Below, piece by piece: positions 50,819 through 59,899 of a stretch of DNA of 64,000 nucleotides (positions are counted from its first letter, which is position 1; each line of letters opens with the position of its first letter). The notes beneath the pieces were generated by a model. That model made no database searches. It was not told the origin of the DNA and saw nothing but the letters and a program-made list of their open reading frames with translations. A program made the position numbers and the translations under genes. The DNA comes from Candidatus Obscuribacterales bacterium (GTDB taxonomy: Bacteria > Cyanobacteriota > Vampirovibrionia > Obscuribacterales > Obscuribacteraceae): NCBI GenBank assembly GCA_019752635.1, contig JAIELX010000100.1:1-64000 (forward strand), in the 5' to 3' direction.

Positions 50819-51517
50819 TCAATCGATGCGCTTGCCGTTAGTTACAAGGTCAAAACCTGTTTGATAGCGCCGCCCATTTGAATGCGTAGTTGGAATCGTG
50901 AATCTAACGTGTTTTACTTCCGCCGGTACATTGTCGCCGTTCATGTCCGCCATCAAAACATCCAGCCTGCCACGGTCGTATCGCCCCAGCTCAAGGTTAA
51001 TCTCATGAGCACGCGATAAGAGCATGGCTGTCTGTGATTCCGGCAGCGAGTAGGCATAGTTGATCAATGCCTTTGTGGCTGCAACGTCGGCTCCATACTT
51101 TCGTTCTGAAGTTATCGTGGCGCCACGCAAAGACGTGTATTGCGTTCCCAGAATGTTATGGTATCGTCGAGCCGCCTGCTCTAAGCCAAAATCCAGGAGG
51201 CTTGTTGAGTTTGGCCTCGTGTCTCGGGCTATCTGAATCAGCAGTGAATCATCGCCGATGGTGTCATCGAGAAAAGCTTTCTTTCCTTTTGGATAGTCCG
51301 GAGCATCTTCAAAGTAAATCTTAGGTAGCTTCGGCGTAGAGTTGTTTTGCTGCTTAACCTCATCCAAAAGCCTTTTGAACTCCGGGGGTGGCATCGTTAA
51401 ATAGTTTTCCGCCAGGCGTATTTTCGCGTCGTCAAACTCTTTCTGCTTAAGTTGATTAGCAATCACGTCAACTTCAGTGTCGACTTGTCTTAGGTGAAAC
51501 GCGTTCTCGTTAGGCAT
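50819..51517 (-). CDS. Uncharacterised soluble protein, 232 aa
   Basis: ATG 51517 follows AGGAAG at about 8 bases. The N-terminal ~75 residues are helical (DVIANQLKQKEFDDAKIRLAENYL, PPEFKRLLDEVKQQNN). The rest is mixed (IYFEDAPDYPKGKKAFLDDTIGDDSLL, SLLDFGLEQAARRYHNILGTQYTSLRG), ending in basic strands. No signal peptide or catalytic motif seen. The helical part resembles in pattern the middle of the protein at 36718-37314. Family not recognised. Confidence 0.7.
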   Translation of the reverse strand: MPNENAFHLRQVDTEVDVIANQLKQKEFDDAKIRLAENYLTMPPPEFKRLLDEVKQQNNSTPKLPKIYFEDAPDYPKGKKAFLDDTIGDDSLLIQIARDTRPNSTSLLDFGLEQAARRYHNILGTQYTSLRGATITSERKYGADVAATKALINYAYSLPESQTAMLLSRAHEINLELGRYDRGRLDVLMADMNGDNVPAEVKHVRFTIPTTHSNGRRYQTGFDLVTNGKRID

Positions 51518-51901
51518 TCGGGTTCTTCCTGTCAGTTATTTCGTGAACCGTTGTCAGTGGTTGCAATAAAACATAGAATGAAGTTGTTGCGGATTAGTTG
51601 TCGAACGTGGTCGTTACCGCTTCGGAATTTTTTTCCTTGGCTTTGGGCGGTTTTGAGCACTTGCTCGGTGTTCCGGCATCTCAACTCTTGTCTGTTCTGC
51701 AGTTCGGAGGATTGTCCAATCATCTTGGAGCTTTGTTATAGCCCGCACTCATGTTTACCGCATATCATTGCAAAATGAGCTGAAGCAGAAGTTTTAGCCA
51801 AGGCATCAGAGTTCATACTTCGCACCTATCAGTTGTCCGGGGCCGGACGATATTGAATTCTTGATTACTTGAAGGCGACGATAGAGAAAGGAAGAACGAG
51901 A
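51518..51901. other. Divergent intergenic region
   Basis: These 384 bases separate the gene at 50819 (-) from the aldo/keto reductase (+) and must hold both promoters. I see no clear -35/-10 pair, no long hairpin, and no coding frame with a ribosome site. Confidence 0.4.
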
Positions 51902-52888
51902 ATGCAAAAACGCAAATTAGGAAATCTGGAAGTATCGGCGATCGGACTGGGCTGCATGGGGATGAGTTTTGGCTACGGACCGGCGAGGGACAAGTCTGAA
52001 ATGATATCGGTGCTGCGTGCTGCCGTTGAGAAAGGCGTGACATTTTTCGACACGGCCGAAGTTTACGGTCCCTTTGTTAACGAGGAGCTGGTAGGCGAAG
52101 CTCTCGCACCGTATCGCGACCAGGTTGTGATAGCCACGAAATTCGGTTTCGCCATTGAAGATGGTGTCAAGCCGCCATTCGGTACGGACTCACACCCTGC
52201 GCGCATCAAGAAAGTAGCGGACCAATCGCTCAAGCGCCTTGGCATTGATTACATCGATTTGTTCTATCAACACAGAGTCGATCCTAATGTGCCGATCGAA
52301 GAGGTCGCTGGTGCGGTCAAGGATTTGATTGTGCAAGGAAAGGTGCGTCACTTCGGTATGTCGGAAGCCGCACCAAAAACCATCAGGCGCGCTCATTCAG
52401 TACAACCTGTGGCGGCCTTGCAGAGTGAATACTCCCTGTGGTGGCGTCGCCCGGAGCAGGAAACACTGAGCGTGCTTGAGGAGCTGGGCATCGGTCTGGT
52501 GCCGTTTAGTCCGCTCGGACGAGGCTTCCTTACAGGCAAAGTTGACCAGTCCACAACCTTTGAGCAGGGAGACCTTCGCAACAGGCTTCCGCGATTCGCA
52601 GCTGATAATCTCAAGTCGAACATGGGGTTTGTTGAGCTGCTCAGCAGAATCAGCACGCAGAAGAATGCCACGCCTGCGCAAATTGCTCTGGCATGGCTGC
52701 TTGCTCAGAAACCATGGATAGTGCCTATTCCGGGCACGACCAAAATGCACAGGCTGGAAGAAAACATCGGTGCGACCGCAGTTGACCTAACAGTTGAAGA
52801 CCTTCAACAAATAGAAGATGCTGCATCGAAGATCGAAGTCAAAGGCGATCGGTATCCGGAGGAAATGGAACGCATGACGCATCTCTAA
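51902..52888 (+). CDS. Aldo/keto reductase
   Basis: This 328-residue protein is a complete aldo/keto reductase (YajO/AKR13-like group). The start ATG 51902 follows AAGGAAG at about 8 bases. The catalytic tetrad is D50 (FFDTAEVYG), Y55, K80 (IATKFGF) and H124 (FYQHRVD). The typical N-terminal MQKRKLGNLEVSAIGLGCMGMSFGYG and the NADP-binding end VPIPGTTKMHRLEENIGA are present. It reduces aldehydes or ketones with NADPH in the cytoplasm; the substrate is not predictable. It is a solitary gene. Confidence 0.95.
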   Translation: MQKRKLGNLEVSAIGLGCMGMSFGYGPARDKSEMISVLRAAVEKGVTFFDTAEVYGPFVNEELVGEALAPYRDQVVIATKFGFAIEDGVKPPFGTDSHPARIKKVADQSLKRLGIDYIDLFYQHRVDPNVPIEEVAGAVKDLIVQGKVRHFGMSEAAPKTIRRAHSVQPVAALQSEYSLWWRRPEQETLSVLEELGIGLVPFSPLGRGFLTGKVDQSTTFEQGDLRNRLPRFAADNLKSNMGFVELLSRISTQKNATPAQIALAWLLAQKPWIVPIPGTTKMHRLEENIGATAVDLTVEDLQQIEDAASKIEVKGDRYPEEMERMTHL

Positions 52889-53026
52889 GTGCCCTCGCTG
52901 GTCAATCGCAATTAACGAACACTAACCGTACTTGCTTCCACTCTCCCCGGGTTCTGCAGTGCTTCCTTTGCAATATCGACAGTAGAGCCAAGATCTCCCC
53001 TTCCGCGTCTTGCTAAGGGATCGCGG

Positions 53027-53593
53027 CTATAGCTTAGGCAGATAATTTTGCTCCGGGGTTGGAGGCGGACCGGGAAACGGGGGGTGCAGAAAAAGCACGC
53101 AGTTGCCATTTGACGTTTTCATTACGACGAACCCCGGGTCGGTTTCGTCCTCCAGAAAGAGAACTTCTTGCTCGCCAACTATGCGATGCAAGCCTAGCCC
53201 TTGAGCAATCAGTCGGTGTTCACGTTTGTCGAGGAAATAGAGTGAGCCGATGCTCGCAGTATTGCGGGTCCGCGGTGGTTCATGCAATCGTATTCGAAGG
53301 ATTTGGCATGGAGATCCGCTGGACAGGAGACGTGTTGCTCTGGCGAATATACTTCTCTGTGCCACCAAATTTACTGCCGACCAGATAAGTACAATGATGC
53401 CGGCCGCTATTCCAAGGATCATGGTGGCAGTCGAGGGAGCGAGGCACGATCCAAATAAGAGCCCGACACCAATAGCCAGACCGCCATTGTAGAGGGTGCC
53501 TCGATTCTGTATAACTCCCCGTACATCCGCTAGTTCTATCGTCGAATCGCTCGAGTCCGGTTGGTCTTTGTTTGCCTTTTCGATTTCGTCCAT
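53027..53593 (-). CDS. Small membrane protein, 188 aa
   Basis: ATG 53593 follows AGGG at 8 bases (an upstream in-frame ATG is poorer). The 188-residue product has an acidic N-terminus (MDEIEKANKDQPDSSDSTIEL), two closely spaced membrane helices (about residues 35-75: LAIGVGLLFGSCLA, ATMILGIAAGIIVLIWSAV), and a soluble part with beta strands (RLIAQGLGLHRIVGEQEVLFLEDETDPGFVVM). It probably sits in the inner membrane. No family recognised. Confidence 0.75.
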   Translation of the reverse strand: MDEIEKANKDQPDSSDSTIELADVRGVIQNRGTLYNGGLAIGVGLLFGSCLAPSTATMILGIAAGIIVLIWSAVNLVAQRSIFARATRLLSSGSPCQILRIRLHEPPRTRNTASIGSLYFLDKREHRLIAQGLGLHRIVGEQEVLFLEDETDPGFVVMKTSNGNCVLFLHPPFPGPPPTPEQNYLPKL

Positions 53594-53840
53594 GCCAGTT
53601 CCCTTGTTCTCCCGATATGGTAGCAAGAATGCGGCGTCAGTTGGCACTTAACGATTTTTGCAGTTGGTTGGAAGCGTTTTTGCCAGTTTGTTGCCCTGCG
53701 GCAGCTGTACAATCTTGCTCCAACCCCGGTCGCGAGCTAAGTTCAGGGGCGGCTGCCCGTTTCTGCGTGTGCACCAGGGCAACTTGCGCTACCTTGCTAA
53801 GATGAGGGACAATAGGAAGTCAATTAACCGGGACCGTCGA

Positions 53841-54626
53841 ATGAACAATGGATTGAAATTGCTACTTATTCTGACCCTCCCGGCCTGCGTGATGCCGGCC
53901 CGGGGAGCGGACCTCAATAGCGAGGGGATAAAGGCGTATCGCGCCGGCGAGTATTCAAAGGCCGAACAGTTATATCGCCAGGCGCTTGGGGAGGAGAAGG
54001 ACAACGACAAACTCGTGGCAATTTGTCGAAACCTTGCAGTCTTGTACGAGGCGCAAGGGAAGGATGCCTCAGAATTTAACAAGAAAGCAGACGAACTGAG
54101 CAAGGCTCAAACTTCCAGGGTCACAACAAACGATTCCAGCTTGCCCGGTATGACGAGAGAGCTTATCCCGGGCGGATCGCTGCTCAACCCCAGTTTCAAG
54201 CTACAGCAACCTCTTCGTGCAACATCGCAGTCGCCTGCTGCACCGGTCAGTTCTTCGCCTGCTGCGGGAGGCTCTGCGCAGTCACAATCGGCCCCCGGGG
54301 AGAGTCCAACTTTTGGAGTCGGCTTTACCAATCGAAGCGAAGTGATCGATTCGTCTGTTGGCGCTAATTCCCCATTTGGAGGGTTTCAGCGAGATTCTCG
54401 CCAGACCAACGGGCTGCCGCCCGGAGTTGGCTACGGTACTGGATATGGTACCGGCTACTCGGTGCAAACTCCCAACAGTAAATTCCAATCCAGCGATGGC
54501 TCGCCTATCATCTTGAATGCACCCGATGGTCGCCCTGTAATTATCAAGGCTCCTGGACAAAACATCTACGCCGAGAGACAAAATCCCGGCGGCGGCACTA
54601 CCGTAATCATCAATCGCACCGAATAG
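53841..54626 (+). CDS. Exported TPR-containing protein
   Basis: This 261-residue protein starts best at ATG 53841, giving a signal peptide (MNNGLKLLLILTLPACVMPARGA). Cysteine near residue 15 does not make a good lipobox. An earlier ATG at 53802 would add a basic extension. A short TPR pair lies just after cleavage (GIKAYRAGEYSKAEQLYRQALGEEKDNDKLVAICRNLAVLYEAQGK). The rest is Ser/Gly/Pro-rich with an YGTGYGTGYS repeat and ends in beta-type sequence (SPIILNAPDGRPVIIKAPGQN). Likely periplasmic. Function unknown. Confidence 0.75.
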   Translation: MNNGLKLLLILTLPACVMPARGADLNSEGIKAYRAGEYSKAEQLYRQALGEEKDNDKLVAICRNLAVLYEAQGKDASEFNKKADELSKAQTSRVTTNDSSLPGMTRELIPGGSLLNPSFKLQQPLRATSQSPAAPVSSSPAAGGSAQSQSAPGESPTFGVGFTNRSEVIDSSVGANSPFGGFQRDSRQTNGLPPGVGYGTGYGTGYSVQTPNSKFQSSDGSPIILNAPDGRPVIIKAPGQNIYAERQNPGGGTTVIINRTE

Positions 54627-54659
54627 CGGAGCTAAGAGCTATGGTTGCTTCTGCCGTGT

Positions 54660-57600
54660 TTAGAATTCTGAATCAATGGGGCTGAGGAGCGTCATCAAAT
54701 CTGTCTCGGTTAATGCTGCGCTCAAACCACCGCTTTCGTCATAAATGCCCTCGGCGAGCTCCCGTTTTCGATTTTGCAATTCCAACATTCGTTGCTCGAT
54801 GGTTCCGCGTGCGATGAATTTGTACACGAACACATGCTTATCTTGTCCGATACGATACGCCCGATCCGTTGCTTGATCCTCAACCGCAGGATTCCACCAG
54901 GGGTCGTAGTGAATGACTACATCTGCCGCCGTAAGATTGAGTCCAACTCCTCCCGCCTTCAAGCTCAATAGAAATACAGGATAGTCACCATTCTGGAACT
55001 GTTCAATCGGTATCGAACGGTGTCTGGTATCACCGCGCAATTCAACGTACCGTATATTTTGTTCATTGAGTCTGTCGGCTATCAAATCCAGCATGCTTGT
55101 GAACTGCGAGAATACCAGTATCTTTCGCCCGTCGGCTGTTTGCAGTGTAATCATCTCCATCAACGCGTCGAGCTTTGCGCTTTCTTTGACCTTCGATGCT
55201 GCAGTCAGCTTCACCAGTCTTGGATCGCAGCAAGCCTGACGAAGTTTGAGTAGTGCGTCAAGAATAATGATCTGACTTTGCTTGAATCCCTTACTGGCAA
55301 TCTCCTTGCGAACTTGTTCACTAGATGCCAGCCTCACGGTCTCATAAAGATCTCTTTGCGCCCCTTCCAGCTCCACATGCTGAATTGTCGTAGTTTTCGG
55401 TGGTAGCTCAGTCGCTACTTCGTTTTTGGTGCGACGCAGCAAAAACGGCCTAATTCTTGTTTGCAGTGAAGCCTTGCGAGATAGATTCCGGTGTCGCTCT
55501 ATAGGGTGTCGAATGCTCGCGTTGAAGGTCTTCTCATCCCCGAGCAGACCCGGCAGCACAAAGTGGAAATGCGACCAGAGTTCTCCTAGATTATTTTCTA
55601 TGGGTGTACCGGTTACACAGAAACGATGTCCGGCTTTGAGGTTTCGAACGGATCGCGCTACTTCTGTTTTTGCGTTCTTTATTGCTTGGGCCTCGTCAAT
55701 GGCTATGCCGTGCCAGTTGATCTTCTTGAGCTTCTCCGCGTCGCGGCTAATCAACGAATAAGTCGTGACAACCAAGTCGTAGTTCTTGAAGTTCTCAACC
55801 TTGCTCCACCGATCGGTACCGTAGTGCGCCAATACTTTCAAATCAGGCGCAAACTTTTCTGCTTCCATAACCCAGTTAGGCAAAACACTTGTCGGACAGA
55901 TAACAAGAAACGGATCTCTCATCCGCTTGCTCTCTTTGTCCAGGCATATGTGGGCGAGGATCTGCATGGTTTTTCCCAATCCCATGTCGTCTGCGAGCAG
56001 TCCGCCGAAACCTTCTTTCGCGAGAGCCTGTAACCACTTGACGCCTTCTAGCTGATAGGGACGTAGTGTTGCATTCAAACTCTCCGGCGCCTGCACCGTT
56101 GAAGGCGATTCCAGTCGGCGTAGTCTGTCGAGTAAATCCCGGGCTCGTTCCGCGCCAATCCACTTATTGTGCAAGAGTGTTTCATCGAAGAGCCGTTGCA
56201 GATCAATCGCCGACGTCGAGATGTGATCTTGCGGCTGATCGTTCTGCAACAACTCACCCAGTGATGACACGATAGCTTTGATTCGCTCGAACGGTATAGA
56301 TATGAATCGTCCGTCGTCGAGCATTGTTCTGAATTTTCCATTATTGTTCAATAGCCCGACTGTATCGACTATCTTTTGAGTCGGGGGCAGCTGTCTTACC
56401 GCTGCTCTGAGCAGAGGCAAGAGTGACATTTGCTTTCCGTCGACGTTGATGTTCAGATCTAACTCAAACCACCAGTTGTTTCTTTGCTCCAACTCGACAT
56501 AAAGGTCGCTGTCCGAAACTTCTATGGGCGTGAGAACCGCTGCTGTCTGCTCCGAAATGAGCCAGCCCTCTTGTTGAAGATCGGGGAGTTGTTCGTGTAT
56601 CTTTTGCCATTGTTCCGATGTAGCTGCGAACAACGCAGACCCCGGGCTGCTGCCGAACTCTTCTGTTTCTTGCAACCCCATATCGGCTAACTTTTCTTTG
56701 AGTTTGCGTTCTTTGTCTTTGTCATACTGACGAAGAACGAGCTTCCCTTCGTCTGTTACGGCCTTGTCTTCAGGCTTGTCGAATGAAATCCTGGCCACTG
56801 GCCGTCTCACGCCTGGCATGGTGCTATCTTGCTCAAGGGAAACTTCAAGCGTTGGGACTGGCGCCACCATATCTAGTTTTATAGAATCTGCACAAGGTGG
56901 CATCGGAATCAAATCTGTTAGACCGAGCTTGGCTATAACGAGTGGCAAACCTCGAAGTTCGGATTCTGAAATTCGTCGCATCGCGTTGAGCGCATTGAGG
57001 ACCTCCGGCACAACAGGTGATTTCGCGGGACCGAGGACGTTTGTCTTCGGGTCCAAGTACCACTGGTGGCTCCATGGCAGGCATTCATATTCGCCATCGC
57101 TGCCCTGTGCGAACAATTGCAAGCTGAAATCACCGGCCGAACTTTTCATCCATTTAAGCTGCGCCGGTAGCTCCGGTCCAAGTGAAAGAGGCTCGCTTTC
57201 GGTGTCCTGAAAATAGCAACGTCCTGTAGAAAGGATCTTCCTTATGAGGATATTGGCCAGTTCCGGCATTGTGCGGTCGAGATTTTCTTGATCCCAATGC
57301 GGCCGAATCATTGCCCAGAACTCGCAAATTTGCACGTCTTCTTCCGTTGCGTATGCAGGCTGTGAAGAGCCAATGAAAGAACCGACCGTCAGCGGGCGGG
57401 TTTTACCCGGTGAGCCATCTTTCTTGGTCGAAGCTGCGCAAACCTGAACGCGTGTCTTCATGTAGTTTGAGGTGATTAGGTAGACCACGCAGTTGCGAGG
57501 CATGTAGTTTCTTTCGAGCGCATTTTTTCGCAGTGCCCTATCATTTGATGGCGTTCCTTGATGAACTGCGCGAACATGTGCAAGATACTTGAAACTATTC

Positions 57601-58085
57601 AGCACTTCTGGTGTTGGAAGGAGCTGCTCCACCTTTCGCTCTGTTTCCGGCGTATCGCACCTTGGCATAAACTCTTTGAGCTCTCGCATTTCCGCCGGCG
57701 ACAATGGCGGGCGTCCTGAATTATCCTTCCTTGGACCTAAGGAGAGCACAGGCAGAGGCGGCGCGGTATTTCCTGTTGTTGAACGGGGCGCCATTCCAGT
57801 TGCGCGCACAATTGAGATGAAGCCGAATAATGCTGCCGAGGCGTGTTCGCAGTCGACAATAACTGGACAACTGCAATCGGTTTCGAAAATCAAGCTTTCT
57901 TCGAGATCGACATAAAGACGGGTTTTATAGTTTGTTGTGCCGGAGACTGTCGCGACAATCACACCATTTTCGAAGAGCTCTACGTAAGTGACTCGCCCGT
58001 CGTAGAAGTATCGCTCACCCTTTTTCAGGGTGATTTCCTCGAAATAAGCAAGTAACGAGTGCGCGTCTATCGTTTGGGTTGGCAT
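54660..58085 (-). CDS. SWIM zinc-finger SNF2-family helicase
   Basis: This 1,141-residue protein has an N-terminal SWIM zinc finger (C71, C73, C79, H81: CSCPVIVDCEH), a long middle region (about 150-640) and a C-terminal SNF2 ATPase. The ATPase motifs are intact: DDMGLGKT (Walker A, near residue 703), IDEAQ (near 797), TGTPIENNLGELWS (near 824), and the helicase C-terminal DPWWNPAVEDQATDRAYRIGQ (near 1068). Bacterial SWIM-SNF2 proteins translocate on DNA; roles in transcription (RapA-like) or genome maintenance are proposed. This one stands alone and is not next to a methylase or restriction gene. Confidence 0.93.
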   Translation of the reverse strand: MPTQTIDAHSLLAYFEEITLKKGERYFYDGRVTYVELFENGVIVATVSGTTNYKTRLYVDLEESLIFETDCSCPVIVDCEHASAALFGFISIVRATGMAPRSTTGNTAPPLPVLSLGPRKDNSGRPPLSPAEMRELKEFMPRCDTPETERKVEQLLPTPEVLNSFKYLAHVRAVHQGTPSNDRALRKNALERNYMPRNCVVYLITSNYMKTRVQVCAASTKKDGSPGKTRPLTVGSFIGSSQPAYATEEDVQICEFWAMIRPHWDQENLDRTMPELANILIRKILSTGRCYFQDTESEPLSLGPELPAQLKWMKSSAGDFSLQLFAQGSDGEYECLPWSHQWYLDPKTNVLGPAKSPVVPEVLNALNAMRRISESELRGLPLVIAKLGLTDLIPMPPCADSIKLDMVAPVPTLEVSLEQDSTMPGVRRPVARISFDKPEDKAVTDEGKLVLRQYDKDKERKLKEKLADMGLQETEEFGSSPGSALFAATSEQWQKIHEQLPDLQQEGWLISEQTAAVLTPIEVSDSDLYVELEQRNNWWFELDLNINVDGKQMSLLPLLRAAVRQLPPTQKIVDTVGLLNNNGKFRTMLDDGRFISIPFERIKAIVSSLGELLQNDQPQDHISTSAIDLQRLFDETLLHNKWIGAERARDLLDRLRRLESPSTVQAPESLNATLRPYQLEGVKWLQALAKEGFGGLLADDMGLGKTMQILAHICLDKESKRMRDPFLVICPTSVLPNWVMEAEKFAPDLKVLAHYGTDRWSKVENFKNYDLVVTTYSLISRDAEKLKKINWHGIAIDEAQAIKNAKTEVARSVRNLKAGHRFCVTGTPIENNLGELWSHFHFVLPGLLGDEKTFNASIRHPIERHRNLSRKASLQTRIRPFLLRRTKNEVATELPPKTTTIQHVELEGAQRDLYETVRLASSEQVRKEIASKGFKQSQIIILDALLKLRQACCDPRLVKLTAASKVKESAKLDALMEMITLQTADGRKILVFSQFTSMLDLIADRLNEQNIRYVELRGDTRHRSIPIEQFQNGDYPVFLLSLKAGGVGLNLTAADVVIHYDPWWNPAVEDQATDRAYRIGQDKHVFVYKFIARGTIEQRMLELQNRKRELAEGIYDESGGLSAALTETDLMTLLSPIDSEF

Positions 58086-58684
58086 CTATTTGTCCCGCTC
58101 GGGTTACACGATGAAACGCCGCTACCTTTGGGCGATGACGGCACTGCTCTTGCAACCACGATCTTGTCGCATAACGAGGTTAACAGCAAGGGAGCAGATG
58201 CGTGTCTATTGGAAATCTGTAGATCATCTAAGGTTTTGTCGGTGCCTGGATAGGCTTTAAGGCTCGTAACACCCCTTTCCCCTTGTCGGGAGGAAGGAAG
58301 TCAGGAGATGCGGTTGTTTCTATATAACAGAGACCCGCGTTGCGGGCGACTCGCAATCACCGCGAGCCTGTCTCCCGGACCCGACTTTGCCTCGTATCTC
58401 GAAGAAGTTTTGGTTTCGGGCTCGTCCTTCGTAAGTTCTTCTAAAGCGAAGCGCTCGCCTCCTGCTAGTGTTCAAATCCTTAAGAGGATTATGCTTGGGG
58501 CAAGCGCTTCAAACTATCTGGCGATTTAGTGCTTTCTTGTCTTACTGTTCTCCGACCAATATCCAGCCAGGTCTTTAGTTGTGTTTCCACTTCATCGCTC
58601 TCTTACTCGGAGCATAGCAACTGACGTCGCCGGGGTAACCTTGGTCTGATTCCGTTAAATACTGCACTGATTGGAATCTTGATT
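58086..58684. other. Gap of ~600 bases, possible decayed LRR fragment
   Basis: No well-supported gene is seen. A plus frame at about 58110-58250 (DDGTALATTILSHNEVNSKGADACL) resembles ribonuclease-inhibitor type leucine-rich repeats, without a proper start. A 73-codon frame at 58308-58529 has GGAGGAAGG about 10 bases before its ATG but an unprotein-like composition; I leave it uncalled. Confidence 0.35.
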
Positions 58685-59875
58685 GTGATAGAAAAAAGAA
58701 ACTTGGAGCGGATCGTTGGCGAGAAGATTCAACAAGACCCGCTCAGCCTGACGTCAATCTTGGATGGTTGCAAGACGGCGGGGAGTAAAAACGTTTCCGA
58801 GCCGTTTGCGCAATTTTTCAAAGTTCCCGATGTTGGTGCGGGGGTATTGCCCGCAACTGAATTGTTCGAACGGAATCTCCTTTGTCGTGCAGATGTTCCG
58901 GACTTAGTCGCCGAGAAGGTCGCTGAGCTTCAAAAACGATTCAACATCAAGATTCCGCCGGAAGGAACTGAAGTTAAGAAGCCACATGTCAGCTTTGGTT
59001 ACGGGAATGTAAGCGATAAACTGGCTGTCCGGAAACCTACCATGGCGGAACTTGAAGGGCTTGAGGCCGCACTGGTCGGGACACAACCGCTCAGCACGCC
59101 CCGCGACGGGAAGACTCAATTGACCTTTTACTTCCTTCCCGAACCGTTTATGCAGCGAGACTCTTCAATTGCGATGTACGCACGCGATGCGGCTGATGCC
59201 CCGGCAGTGTTCGTATATGGCACCGGCACCAAAGACCGTCCGTCCACCGAGAAAGACACGAAAGAAGAGCCGACCTGGCAGACAAAGACTTTTAGCTTGC
59301 AGCGCATGCTTACACATGAACTGTCTCACTACTTCCAGGACAAAAACGATTGGGGCGGCGACAAAGCTCCGCCTGAATTGGCAAAGGCTTTAGGCTGGGT
59401 GAAGCTCGATACCGGCCGAGGCCCCGAATACGGTTTCAAGGGCAAAGATGGAACATTGTACCGACAATGTGGTCCCGGAGCTGTTTTGATCGATGACTCC
59501 TTCATTTCCATTCGCGAGTCAATGTGGGTACCATGTAATGAGAAGGGAGAGTTTTCGAAAGGCGCGTCTAATGCCATGCTAAGCACGGTGCGGATGGCTG
59601 AAAAAGCTGCAGTGAGACCCGCTACCTCTTACTTCACCAATCCCAAGGAAATGCATGCGGAGAGCCTCTGTGCTTTTCGCCTTGATGCAAAATGGCGCGC
59701 GCTATTAATGAAGACTGATAAAACGCTCTACGCTGTGATCAAAGAACAGGATCAAACTGAGATTGATCGAGCATTCCCTGGCTCATCTGCCAGGTTGCGA
59801 CATCCGGACGGGCATCTAGTACCGGCAACCACTGAGAACAAGAAAATTGTCGCCGATTTCGAGCGGGCGCCTTAG
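58685..59875 (+). CDS. HExxH metallopeptidase-like protein
   Basis: This 396-residue protein has a zinc-binding HELSH motif at residues 211-215 (RMLTHELSHYFQD) preceded by a strand-rich part (LTFYFLPEPFMQRDSSIAMYAR, APAVFVYGTGTK). A likely third ligand is in EMHAESLCAF, about 110 residues later. The start is GTG 58685 or TTG 58679. There is no signal peptide. It looks like a gluzincin-type protease acting in the cytoplasm or exported by an unusual route; no family is recognised beyond the motif. It converges with kinase 3, 24 bases apart. Confidence 0.7.
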   Translation: MIEKRNLERIVGEKIQQDPLSLTSILDGCKTAGSKNVSEPFAQFFKVPDVGAGVLPATELFERNLLCRADVPDLVAEKVAELQKRFNIKIPPEGTEVKKPHVSFGYGNVSDKLAVRKPTMAELEGLEAALVGTQPLSTPRDGKTQLTFYFLPEPFMQRDSSIAMYARDAADAPAVFVYGTGTKDRPSTEKDTKEEPTWQTKTFSLQRMLTHELSHYFQDKNDWGGDKAPPELAKALGWVKLDTGRGPEYGFKGKDGTLYRQCGPGAVLIDDSFISIRESMWVPCNEKGEFSKGASNAMLSTVRMAEKAAVRPATSYFTNPKEMHAESLCAFRLDAKWRALLMKTDKTLYAVIKEQDQTEIDRAFPGSSARLRHPDGHLVPATTENKKIVADFERAP

Positions 59876-59899
59876 CCTTGTGCAAGAAGGCGTTATCTA

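Noticed and set aside
58308..58529. 73-codon frame with GGAGGAAGG ahead of its ATG
   Set aside because: The site is suggestive but the product is low in structure-like pattern and no coupling or conservation can be shown.
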